Part shown: one piece after another, positions 36,445 to 44,805 of the stretch
Numbering within the stretch: the first letter of the stretch is position 1
Layout of the letters: every line of letters starts with the position of its first letter
NCBI GenBank assembly: GCA_027031495.1
Contig: JALVQA010000012.1
Location: 1 to 44,805 of the forward strand
Source of the DNA: Candidatus Moraniibacteriota bacterium
GTDB taxonomy: Bacteria > Patescibacteriota > Minisyncoccia > Moranbacterales > GCA-2747515
Direction: 5' to 3'
Length of the DNA: 44,805 bases
Notes under the pieces: model-generated
The model's input: only the letters and a program-made list of their open reading frames with translations
What the model was told of the DNA's origin: nothing
Database searches by the model: none
Translations under genes and position numbers: made by a program

Positions 36445-36573
36445 TCACGAAACAGTTTGTGGCATTGTGATATCGTCCGGAACATACACACCCCACTCTT
36501 CCAACCACTTCCGCACATCACTGTTCAACCTCTCTGCTCGCGTACTCGGTTTGTCCCAGTCAGAATGCTCCAT
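36445..36573 (-). pseudogene. 42-aa remnant homologous to the N-terminus of the 448-aa protein at 37300..38646
   Basis: MEHSDWDKPSTRAERLNSDVRKWLEEWGVYVPDDITMPQTVS* vs MERSGWHRPSERAKKRNEEAREFFAQRGITVPKDIALP. Confidence 0.7.
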
Positions 36574-36585
36574 AAATATATGCCC

Positions 36586-36660
36586 TACTCTTTTTCCTGC
36601 GACACCACCGTCATGCGGATGTGCGCCTCGCGCAGCAGTGCCGCACCCACTGCTGCTGGC
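36586..36660 (-). repeat. Second copy of the aspS 3' end (75 bp, 71/75 identical to 38651..38725)
   Basis: Hand alignment: tactctttttcctRcgacaccaccgtcRtgcggatgtgcgcctcgcgcagcagtgccgcaYccactgctgcYggc. Confidence 0.93.
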
Positions 36661-36663
36661 ACA

Positions 36664-37293
36664 TTACCTATTCATAATTGCCGTACGCACCGCATTGTTG
36701 CAAAGAAGCACCCTCAACGGTGGCACAATATCGTCAAAAGCGATTTTCCCCGGCGCAACCCACTTCAACCGTACACCTTCCTCCATCACGGATGGATCCC
36801 CCTCCCACTGTACAGCATGATACAGATACCAGTAGTGGATGTCCGCGCCACCGGGACATGGGTCATCCTCAAGCACGCCCTCAAAAATCAGCCGCGGTTG
36901 GTGTGGTGTGATGGCAACTTCCTCTTCCGTTTCACGCACAGCGCACGCCGACGACTCTTCGCCAACATCCAAGTGTCCGCCGGGGATTGTATAGAGAAAC
37001 GGATACTTGCGCCGCAGAAACAATAAAATCTCTCCTTTGTCGTTTTGAACAATCATACCGCTGCCATAGTGTACGAGGCGATCGTGCTCATCAAAGGATT
37101 GCCGCAGCGTCGGCGACCACGTGCGGAAGCGCTCAGAACGCGCGCCACAGTCGTCACAAACATAGAGGCACCGCTGCTTGGAACATTCCTGCCGCGGACC
37201 AACCACGCCACATTCCCAGCAATAGTCCGTGGATGTCTCCGGCAATGTTTCCGGAAAATGCTTGCGTGATGTATAGGTCTTCTTCATAAGCAA
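36664..37293 (-). CDS. NUDIX hydrolase with N-terminal zinc ribbon
   Basis: CWECG...CDDCG; GGHLDVGEESSACAVRETEEEVAI. Confidence 0.9.
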   Translation of the reverse strand: MLMKKTYTSRKHFPETLPETSTDYCWECGVVGPRQECSKQRCLYVCDDCGARSERFRTWSPTLRQSFDEHDRLVHYGSGMIVQNDKGEILLFLRRKYPFLYTIPGGHLDVGEESSACAVRETEEEVAITPHQPRLIFEGVLEDDPCPGGADIHYWYLYHAVQWEGDPSVMEEGVRLKWVAPGKIAFDDIVPPLRVLLCNNAVRTAIMNR

Positions 37294-37299
37294 AAAAAA

Positions 37300-38646
37300 T
37301 TATAATGAATGTTTAACGAGGCAGATGCTTGACGCCACCTTGCGACCACGAAGGTCAAAATAGTATCGATCCGTACGATCCAACGCCCTAATCGGCCACC
37401 GCGTGTATTGCAAATTGCCATAGGGCTCACAAATTTGATATTTTTCATCTTTTATTATCATACGCGCTGAACGCCCACCATCCAAATGCACACCCCACTC
37501 AATAGCACCATGTTCTTTTTTAATTATGTCACTTATTTCCCGTGGCGTCGCTCCATCAAAATACTTACTGCCACGTACACCATCAAAGATTCTCATATGT
37601 ATAACCCTGCTTTCATCCTTATATAGCACCGCTCGCGCAAATCGTCTATCCAAGAATGGTGTATTTCCTAGTGACTGATCGCTATTTATTGCTAAAGCAT
37701 CAAGATTATCATCATTACCAGCAGAAATTGACTCACCGACAGAAATTGCTGATTGAATGTTATTGAGTGCAATACCTCCCACTGACTGCGGATTCACTTT
37801 ATCACCCACTTTAATTTTCTCTGCAAAACTAGTTGAACACTGTATGATAAAGTTACCTGCAAAAAAATCTGTCCCACCACCATACCGCACATCGACAACA
37901 TGAAGATTACCGCCAACTGTGTTAACGATAATATCACATAAATCTGGTCCAGTTGGCGTCATATTCCTCTGCTGATCAAATAGTCGTTTTTCACTATTTG
38001 AAAGCGTGTCACGATCATAGTAAATGTGACAACATGCGCTATTATAGAGCACACCATTGTATTCACGTGTCTTTTTGGCATGTGCGCCAACCCATGCAAT
38101 TTCCTGTTCACCAATGATAATATTCCCATATGCATCCAGCGTATGCGCCTCTAACCCGTTTTCACCTTGTATTAGAACCTGCGATGTGCGCGCTGGCAAT
38201 GATATAACATGCCCGTCACGTATACAAAGATTAAATGAGGCGTCAGCAGGACCACTTTCGGGTCCATCACTCAGGTAAAAGAATCCAGCATTAATTGCGG
38301 CATAAACGTTTTTATCATGAAAAATCTTGTGGAGATATTGAGGTTTTTGCGTTGAACGTATTTCAAGAGTATTGGTGACATCTTCATTTACACAAAGATC
38401 ATAAGAATTTGTAAAACATCCATCACCAAGTTCAATGCTTTTTGCACGAAGAATAACACCATCGCTTATTTCTCGCTCTTTCTCTTTTATTCTTATCGCA
38501 AAGTAGTCTTGATCTTTTTTGCGCAAAGGCAATGCAATATCTTTTGGCACAGTAATCCCGCGCTGGGCAAAAAATTCCCGTGCTTCTTCGTTACGTTTCT
38601 TTGCCCGCTCACTCGGTCTGTGCCACCCGGAACGCTCCATAAACAT
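37300..38646 (-). CDS. Phosphodiester glycosidase (NAGPA-like) domain protein
   Basis: VYAAINAGFFYLSD near the N-terminal third and WGVHLDGGRSARM near the C-terminus, as in NAGPA-type domains. Confidence 0.6.
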   Translation of the reverse strand: MFMERSGWHRPSERAKKRNEEAREFFAQRGITVPKDIALPLRKKDQDYFAIRIKEKEREISDGVILRAKSIELGDGCFTNSYDLCVNEDVTNTLEIRSTQKPQYLHKIFHDKNVYAAINAGFFYLSDGPESGPADASFNLCIRDGHVISLPARTSQVLIQGENGLEAHTLDAYGNIIIGEQEIAWVGAHAKKTREYNGVLYNSACCHIYYDRDTLSNSEKRLFDQQRNMTPTGPDLCDIIVNTVGGNLHVVDVRYGGGTDFFAGNFIIQCSTSFAEKIKVGDKVNPQSVGGIALNNIQSAISVGESISAGNDDNLDALAINSDQSLGNTPFLDRRFARAVLYKDESRVIHMRIFDGVRGSKYFDGATPREISDIIKKEHGAIEWGVHLDGGRSARMIIKDEKYQICEPYGNLQYTRWPIRALDRTDRYYFDLRGRKVASSICLVKHSL

Positions 38647-38661
38647 TTTTTACTCTTTTTC

Positions 38662-40452
38662 CTACGACACCACCGTCGTGCGGATGTGCGCCTCGCGCAG
38701 CAGTGCCGCATCCACTGCTGCCGGCGCGTCCATCATCAGATCGCGCCCGGTGCCGTCCTTTGGGAAGGCATAGATGTCGCGAATAGACGTCAGATTTTGT
38801 AGCACCATCAGCACGCGGTCAATCCCGATTGCGCACCCGCCGTGCGGCGGCGCACCGTACTGAAACGCTCGGATCATCGCGCCGAACTGTGCGTCCACCT
38901 CCTCGCGCGTATACCCGGCAATGGCAAACGCCGCGTACATCGTCTCCGGGTCGTGGTTGCGAATTGCGCCCGAGAGCGCCTCAAAGCCGTTGATCACCAG
39001 GTCATACTGCTGTCCGGTAATTGCCAGCGGGTCCTCACCCTCCAGCGCTTTCCTGCCACCGTGCGGCAGCGAGAACGGGTTGTGTGAGAAGTCAATTTTG
39101 CCGTCCTCCGTACGCTCGTACAGCGGAAAGTCCACAATCCAGCACCACGCCGCCTTTGCATCATCCTTGAGCCCCAGTCGCGCACCGCACGCGTCGCGCA
39201 CCGCGCCCAGCGCCGCGCACACTGTCCCCCATGTGTCCGCACCGAAAAACACAATGTCCCCCACCTGCGCTTCCACCTTCGCCACCAGCGATTGCGCAAG
39301 ATCGTCACCCAGAAATTTCACAATCGGCGAGTGCAACGCATCCTCTTTAACTACAATGTACGCCAAGCCTTTCGCGCCCTTGCTCGTGGCAATCTCCGTT
39401 AGTTCGTCAATATCCTTGCGACTGAATGCCGCGCCGCCGCCATCCACCTTCAGCGCGTGCACCACACCGCCGCCCTCTACCGCGCCGGCAAACACACCAA
39501 AGCCGCAACCCGCAACCATCTCCGTGACCGGCACGATTTCCAGATTAAACCGCAAGTCCGGCTTGTCGCTCCCATAGCGCGTCATCGCCTCGCGGTACGG
39601 CAACCGCACAAACTTCTGCTCATCGTCCAGCGCCACGAGTTCCTTGTCAGAGAACGCCGCCGTCAATTCCTTCGCAAGCGGCTCAATCAGCTGCAACACA
39701 TCCTCCTGATCCACAAAACTCATCTCCATATCCGCTTGGTAGAACTCGCCGTAGTGCCGGTCTGCGCGCGGGTCCTCGTCGCGGAAGCACGGCGCAATCT
39801 GGAAGTACCGGTCCACACCACCGACCATCAGCAACTGCTTGAACTGCTGCGGCGCCTGCGGCAGCGCGTAGAACTTTCCCGGATGCAGCCGACTCGGCAC
39901 GAGGAAGTCCCGCGCACCCTCCGGCGATGAGTTCGCCAGAATCGGCGTCTGTACCTCCGTAAATCCCCGCTCGTGGAAGTACGCGCGCAAGTGCCGGATG
40001 TAGCGGTCCTTGAGCATCAGGAGTTGCTGCATCTCAGCGCGGCGCAGGTCTACAAACCGATACTGGAGCCGCACGTTCTCATTTGCCGCTGTCTGCCGGT
40101 GCTCTGCGTCCAGTTCAAACGGCGGCGTCTTGGCTGTGCTGAGAATCTCCAGCCCCAGCGCTTCCACTTCAATTGCTCCCGTTGCCATTTTGGCGTTGAC
40201 CATCTCCGCCGGGCGCGCTGAGACGCGCCCCGTCACGCGCACCACCCACTCGCTGCGCAGCCGATCCGCCGCGCGGTGCGCCACTTCACTGTGCGCCGGG
40301 TCAAACGTCAACTGCGTCAGTCCGTAGCGGTCGCGCAGGTCAATGAAGATAATCCCGCCGTGGTCGCGCCGCCGGTGCACCCACCCGGCGAGCGTTACCG
40401 TCTCGCCAACGTGCGCTTTTGTCAATTCTCCGCATGTATGTGTTCGCATCAT
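38662..40452 (-). CDS. aspS: Aspartyl-tRNA synthetase (bacterial type); start taken at MMRTHTCGEL
   Basis: LAGWVHRRRDHGGIIFIDLRDRYG; FTEVQTPILANSSPEGARDFLVPSR; FRDEDPRADRHYGEFYQADMEMSF; GAPPHGGCAIGIDRV. Confidence 0.96.
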   Translation of the reverse strand: MMRTHTCGELTKAHVGETVTLAGWVHRRRDHGGIIFIDLRDRYGLTQLTFDPAHSEVAHRAADRLRSEWVVRVTGRVSARPAEMVNAKMATGAIEVEALGLEILSTAKTPPFELDAEHRQTAANENVRLQYRFVDLRRAEMQQLLMLKDRYIRHLRAYFHERGFTEVQTPILANSSPEGARDFLVPSRLHPGKFYALPQAPQQFKQLLMVGGVDRYFQIAPCFRDEDPRADRHYGEFYQADMEMSFVDQEDVLQLIEPLAKELTAAFSDKELVALDDEQKFVRLPYREAMTRYGSDKPDLRFNLEIVPVTEMVAGCGFGVFAGAVEGGGVVHALKVDGGGAAFSRKDIDELTEIATSKGAKGLAYIVVKEDALHSPIVKFLGDDLAQSLVAKVEAQVGDIVFFGADTWGTVCAALGAVRDACGARLGLKDDAKAAWCWIVDFPLYERTEDGKIDFSHNPFSLPHGGRKALEGEDPLAITGQQYDLVINGFEALSGAIRNHDPETMYAAFAIAGYTREEVDAQFGAMIRAFQYGAPPHGGCAIGIDRVLMVLQNLTSIRDIYAFPKDGTGRDLMMDAPAAVDAALLREAHIRTTVVS

Positions 40453-40833
40453 AAATTTATTCGTCAAAATTATTCTCCAAAAGGTCGGCATCCAGAGTAA
40501 TACCGTCGATATTCCCAGTCTATACCAGAAGTTGCAACTCGTCTATGGGGTCAGATGGCGTCGCTACGCGCACGGGTGTTATTGAGTCGTTGCAAATAAA
40601 CGAGTGTATCGATGCAATAGCATTATCATTTGCAATCCATGAGAGTCAAAATACAGCATTGCCTTATATTCTTTACAGTCCAGCACTATATGATAGCCAC
40701 ACTTTTACACCAAAACCTCTCTGACAACACGAATGAGAGCGTCTGTGTTAAGATATTAAACATTGCAGATAAAGCGCTTCATGTATTATATCGTCAATGT
40801 ATCAGTCCGTACGCAAAATGCTGTATAACATGT

Positions 40834-40866
40834 AAAAAACCGCCTGCATTGAGCAAGCGGTTTTTT
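40834..40866 (-). terminator. Rho-independent terminator downstream of the KH-domain gene
   Basis: Minus strand AAAAAAACCGCTTGC-tcaat-GCAGGCGGTTTTTT (one bulge/mismatch); T-tracts on both strands. Confidence 0.75.
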
Positions 40867-40875
40867 TCAAAGTTC

Positions 40876-41229
40876 CTAGATATCAAGATCACCAACAACT
40901 TCATCAAGTGTCTTGCGCCCAGGCTCATCACCAGATTGATCTTCTTTTCGTTCCATACGTTGTGCGCGCTCTGATCCTTCAGGTTCGTTAATTTTAAGAT
41001 TAACACGTGCATTTTCACGTGCACCAACTACACGAAGAAGTGTACGAATTGCTTTCGCTGTCGCTCCCTCACGACCAATCACCATACCCATATCTTGTGG
41101 GTCAACTGTTAGCGTGATGAGTACACCCATCTCGTCAACTTTGCGCTCCACGACAACCGCTTCCGGCTTGTCTACAAGTTGCTTGACGATAAACTCGACA
41201 AACTCTTGATCTGTTACGCGTTCTGTCAT
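40876..41229 (-). CDS. KH-domain RNA-binding protein (KhpA-like)
   Basis: VDPQDMGMVIGREGATAKAIRTLLRVVGARENARVNLKI. Confidence 0.9.
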   Translation of the reverse strand: MTERVTDQEFVEFIVKQLVDKPEAVVVERKVDEMGVLITLTVDPQDMGMVIGREGATAKAIRTLLRVVGARENARVNLKINEPEGSERAQRMERKEDQSGDEPGRKTLDEVVGDLDI

Positions 41230-41304
41230 ATTAGTATTACAGTTTACGATTTACGTGAGTATCACTACTCATGCTTCTATTATAGTTTATATCCCCTCAT
41301 ACCG

Positions 41305-42095
41305 TCAACTTCCTTCATTATCATTTCTAAAAAAAGTGTTATCTAAAACGATTGCTTTTGCAATTTCGTGTGCACACAGATCCATTGCTCTTCGCCCTTT
41401 CTTCATTTCATGATGCTGAGCAAGATCATTTCGTTGTGCATGAGGGGTGTCCGCATTTTTTACAATACCATTAGCAGTATCGTTGTAAAAAGCTATGCCA
41501 ACATCACTTTGTTTACCAAAAAAGAAATGTATATCTGTATTATTCCCGTCTCTTGTAAGATAAATACCATTTTGCACGTGATACGGTATAAACTTTATTG
41601 AAAGCGCTGCCACATCAAATGCCATATCTTTTTGCTGAAGAGTATCAACGATATTTTGAATACCACCGCCACTAAAAACGTATTCTGTTACAAATAATGC
41701 TTGGCTACATGTCAGATCCATATCATCTTTAATGTACTTACGTACTTTATCTGCATCGCAAACATTCCCGCCACACACAAAACGTGTCTTTATGCGTGGC
41801 AACGACTGTGCTGCACGCACATCATTAATGCATGTGACATAAAGCGCGTCACAAGCCGCGCACTTGCATCATCGCCAATCACCATATCATACATCGGCAA
41901 CCGTTCACGCATCTTATACACAAGGTTTGCCATAGCATAAATTACCTCGCGTGCATCTCTTTCACTGAACTCAAGACTATCCATCAGAGCATTTTTCAGG
42001 CTGTCAATATCAACACGATAATCAATCATACTCTCCGGCAAATCCTCTTGCCTCTCTTGCTCACTGTCATCATATTGTCCCGCTCTCTCAAACAT
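41305..42095 (-). pseudogene. Phosphoribosyltransferase-like gene split by a -1 frameshift (track ORFs 41790..42095 and 41305..41820)
   Basis: N-part has YDMVIGDDASARL; the other frame continues CDALYVTCINDVRAAQSLPRIKTRFVCGG...ALFVTEYVFSGGGIQNIVDTL (PRTase-loop-like). Confidence 0.65.
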
Positions 42096-42105
42096 ATACT
42101 TCCTT

Positions 42106-43602
42106 TCACTTTATCGCCTTTTCTATCCGTGCAAGCGTCTCCGCCTTGCCCAGCACCCACGCGCAGTCCATGGGGCTCGGGGAGCGCTGTGCACCGGTCA
42201 GCGCTGCGCGCAACGGCCAGAGAAAGTCGCCACGTTTGTCCCCCGCCGCCGCCATCAGCACCTCTGTGAGGTGTTCACGCGTCCAGTCACTCTCATCAAC
42301 AGCCACAAACACTCTATGCGCTTGCTCCAGCGCCGCACGCGTTTGCGCATCTGTATTTTCCTTCCAGCGCAGCAGTGCCGGCTCCACTGTTGGTCGTGTG
42401 AAGAAATAACTTGATTGCTCTACGCCGAAATCAACAAGTGTCTCCAGACGCTCCTGTACAACTGTCGCAACGCGCACGAGATACTCTTGTGCTGTATATT
42501 GTGACTCTGCTGTACGAAAAAAGTCCTGTTTCTGTAAGAATGGTAGTGCGCGCTCTAAAAGCTCTTCCGGCGCAAGACGCTTGATGTGCTGTGCGTTAAA
42601 CCAGCGCAACCGCGAGAGGTCACACACTGCACCCGCTTTGTTGACACCGTCCAGACTGAAACACTCCAGCAATTCGTCCAGCGTGAAAATTTCCTGCACC
42701 TCACCCTTGCCCGGATTCCAACCCAGGAGCGCCACGAAATTCACCAGCGCCTCGGGCAGAAACCCCTTTGTCATATAGTCCTCCACCGCCACGTCACCCT
42801 GCCGCTTGGAGAGCTTGCTCTTGTCGGGGTTCAATAACAGCGGAACGTGCGCAAAGGTCGGCGGCGCCCAACCGAACGCGCGATACAGCAAAATATGCTT
42901 TGGCGTGCTCGGCAGCCACTCCTCGCCACGAATCACATGCGTAATGCGCATCAGGTGGTCGTCCACGACGCTCGCGAGGTGGTAGGTCGGAAAACCATCA
43001 GACTTCAGAATGACTTGGTCGTCCACCGTCGCGCTGTTGATGCGCACCGTGCCGCGCACCGCGTCCTCAAACACAATCTCCTCACTGTCCGGCACCGCCA
43101 GGCGCACAACATGTGCTTCTCCTGCCGCTGCGCGCGCCGCCGCTTTTGCCGGGTCCAGCGCGCGGCAGTGCCGGTCGTACATCGGTGGTTTCTTCGCATG
43201 CTGTTGCTCTTTGCGCATGCGGTCCAAGCGCTCCTTGTCGCAAAAGCAGTAGTACGCGTGCCCACTTTCAATCAATCGCTCCACGTGTTCGCGGTAGATT
43301 GCCAGGCGCTGTGACTGCGTATACGGACCGTATTCACCCTTCTCCGTCAGTGTCCCATCCGATGCGAGCATCACGCCTTCATCCGGCACAATCCCCGCCC
43401 ACTTAAGCGAGCGCACGAGGTTCTCCACCGCGCCGTCCACCGCGCGCGACCGGTCCGTGTCCTCAATGCGCAGCACAAACTGCCCGCTGTTCTGGCGCGC
43501 AAAAAGATAACTATACAGTGCCGTCCGTAGTCCACCGATGTGTAAAAACCCTGTTGGCGACGGCGCAAAGCGTGTTCGTATCGTCATAGAAAAATAAGAC
43601 AA
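42106..43602 (-). CDS. gltX: Glutamyl-tRNA synthetase
   Basis: RFAPSPTGFLHIGGLRTALYSYLFAR; LLNPDKSKLSKRQGDVAVEDY. Confidence 0.96.
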   Translation of the reverse strand: MSYFSMTIRTRFAPSPTGFLHIGGLRTALYSYLFARQNSGQFVLRIEDTDRSRAVDGAVENLVRSLKWAGIVPDEGVMLASDGTLTEKGEYGPYTQSQRLAIYREHVERLIESGHAYYCFCDKERLDRMRKEQQHAKKPPMYDRHCRALDPAKAAARAAAGEAHVVRLAVPDSEEIVFEDAVRGTVRINSATVDDQVILKSDGFPTYHLASVVDDHLMRITHVIRGEEWLPSTPKHILLYRAFGWAPPTFAHVPLLLNPDKSKLSKRQGDVAVEDYMTKGFLPEALVNFVALLGWNPGKGEVQEIFTLDELLECFSLDGVNKAGAVCDLSRLRWFNAQHIKRLAPEELLERALPFLQKQDFFRTAESQYTAQEYLVRVATVVQERLETLVDFGVEQSSYFFTRPTVEPALLRWKENTDAQTRAALEQAHRVFVAVDESDWTREHLTEVLMAAAGDKRGDFLWPLRAALTGAQRSPSPMDCAWVLGKAETLARIEKAIK

Positions 43603-43629
43603 ACCATTACACTAGTACTATACCACAGT

Positions 43630-43721
43630 CCCACCACACCCTTTTGCCTAGGAAAACTTCATGGGCCGACCGGGCATCTTTGGTCGGCTGTGCGTTTTGT
43701 CTGACAAAAGGGTGTGGTGGG
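43630..43721. repeat. 17-bp perfect inverted repeat enclosing a 7-bp inner stem, upstream of gltX
   Basis: CCCACCACACCCTTTTG (43630-43646) / CAAAAGGGTGTGGTGGG (43705-43721); inner GCCGACC/GGTCGGC. Confidence 0.85.
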
Positions 43722-43743
43722 GCTTCTTCAGACACTGCACCTC

Positions 43744-43780
43744 CGCCGACATCCTCCGCGATACACGTGAGATGTCGGCG
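43744..43780. repeat. 10-bp perfect inverted repeat (hairpin)
   Basis: CGCCGACATC-17 nt-GATGTCGGCG. Confidence 0.8.
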
Positions 43781-43880
43781 TGGGATACTGTGCTATCACC
43801 CCTTTACAGTACAACACATTTTACTTCTTCACATTACACAAGTGGACAATTTCGTCAATGGCAGTTACACACTACCCATG

Positions 43881-44645
43881 CTATGGCACGTGCGTTTTCC
43901 GCATCACGCGACACGCAAGCGCCACGATGGGAAACACGATCACGCTTCGGGAGGCCTTGCCGATGCGCTTGGGCTGCATAAGTGTCCGATACACCCACTC
44001 CAGCCCCAATCGCCGCATCCAGTGCGGCGCGCGCAACACGGCACCAGTGAGAAAATCCAGTGCGCCCCCAACACCAATCACCACACCGTGTGCACCGTGT
44101 GCACGCAGGGCTTCTGCATATTCTTCTTGCCACGGCACGCCAAAATTGATGAGATAGACTGTTGGAGACTCCAGTGGAACGGAAACAGCACACCCTCCCC
44201 GTACAACATCCTCTCCCGTAATATCAAGTTCCGGATATGTTTTCTTTGCCGCGTGTTCCACGTCCGCCCAATGCGACAGTCCATCGGCACGACACAACAC
44301 GTGCACATGCCACCCCTGTGATTGCGCCAGCGCAAGCACATCGCGCACAAGATCTGCGCCCGGATAGCGTGGCAGTCGCACGCCATGCAAATGTGCTATG
44401 AGTGAAATCCCTACACCATCTGCGATACGCAACTGTGCCGCCGCGAGGTTTTGTGCAAACGCGTCACTGCGCCATGCGTGCAACACAAAGTCCGGATTGA
44501 CGGTCGCAATACGCATGAATGTGTCACTCTCCATAGCTGCAGTAATATGCCTATACACATCTTCACGTGGGAGCACATCCACAGCTACGCCGCAAAAGTC
44601 TACCGCATCGTGTATCCGTGTCGTTTCTTGACGATTTTCTATCAT
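43881..44645 (-). CDS. WecG/TagA/CpsF-family glycosyltransferase
   Basis: FMRIATVNPDFVLHA; LRIADGVGISLIA; RYPGADLVRDVL; INFGVPWQEEYAEAL; VIGVGGALDFLTGAVLRAPHWMRRLGLEWVYRTLMQP. Confidence 0.93.
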   Translation of the reverse strand: MIENRQETTRIHDAVDFCGVAVDVLPREDVYRHITAAMESDTFMRIATVNPDFVLHAWRSDAFAQNLAAAQLRIADGVGISLIAHLHGVRLPRYPGADLVRDVLALAQSQGWHVHVLCRADGLSHWADVEHAAKKTYPELDITGEDVVRGGCAVSVPLESPTVYLINFGVPWQEEYAEALRAHGAHGVVIGVGGALDFLTGAVLRAPHWMRRLGLEWVYRTLMQPKRIGKASRSVIVFPIVALACRVMRKTHVP

Positions 44646-44693
44646 GTGCTATTGTACTTTTAGTGTGTTCCACGGTCGGAGCGCACACCCCAC

Positions 44694-44714
44694 GCTGCCG
44701 GGGGAGGTGGCAGC
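44694..44714 (+). promoter_or_regulatory. Leader hairpin with GGA-containing loop upstream of csrA
   Basis: GCTGCC-gggggaggt-GGCAGC, followed by AAAAAAGGAGTGACTC-ATG. Confidence 0.4.
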
Positions 44715-44730
44715 AAAAAAGGAGTGACTC

Positions 44731-44805
44731 ATGTTGATACTAACGCGCCGCGTTGGAGAAACGCTGATGATCGGTGACGATGTCGCCATAACGGTATTGG
44801 GCGTA
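44731..44805 (+). CDS. csrA: Carbon storage regulator CsrA (5' end only; truncated by the window edge)
   Basis: MLILTRRVGETLMIGDDVAITVLGV matches the CsrA N-terminus; strong AGGAG upstream. Confidence 0.93.
   Translation, partial: MLILTRRVGETLMIGDDVAITVLGV

Noticed and set aside
41790-42095. Independent 101-aa gene overlapping the 171-aa ORF
   Set aside because: The two pieces join as consecutive parts of one PRTase-like protein; treated as one frameshifted gene.
43603-43880. T-box leader, tmRNA, RNase P RNA or SRP RNA before gltX
   Set aside because: AGGGTGTGGTGGGAC is only loosely like a T-box and is explained by the inverted repeat; no conserved core of tmRNA, RNase P or SRP RNA was recognised.
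43644-44321. 225-aa + strand ORF antisense to the wecG-like gene
   Set aside because: No recognisable motifs; it overlaps a strong minus-strand WecG/TagA gene and the structured intergenic region.
1-44805. tRNA or rRNA genes
   Set aside because: No cloverleaf, GGTTCGANTCC-type T-arm or rRNA core sequence was recognised by eye; a tRNAscan/Infernal run would be decisive.

Overview
The window looks like part of a Patescibacteria/CPR-type genome. Nearly all convincing genes are on the minus strand. It holds a housekeeping run (mltG, ftsA, ybeY, obg, rpsU, hisS, lepB, aspS, khpA-like, gltX) mixed with cell-surface and polysaccharide genes: rmlB, rmlC and rmlD, an O-antigen-ligase/TPR protein, a DUF4012 protein, a WecG/TagA-type glycosyltransferase, a tail-fibre-like repeat protein and a 1485-aa secreted protein. 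The most interesting signals are: (1) a 948-aa protein with a C-terminal caspase/clan-CD-like His-Cys signature after a long helical region, with a Tat-like motif cut off from an upstream ATG by an in-frame TAA; (2) a C-terminal Cys-rich module shared by the adjacent SGNH hydrolase and the 1485-aa protein; (3) a 75-bp near-identical copy of the aspS 3' end next to a 42-aa remnant of the gene that follows aspS; (4) two structured intergenic regions, one a possible terminated small RNA with a 10-nt match to the canonical 16S tail and one a 17-bp perfect inverted repeat upstream of gltX; (5) a PRTase-like gene split by a frameshift; (6) a 574-aa orphan with TraB/TIKI-like GxxH motifs; (7) a CsrA start at the right edge. 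All family calls come from reading motifs by eye. No database search was run.
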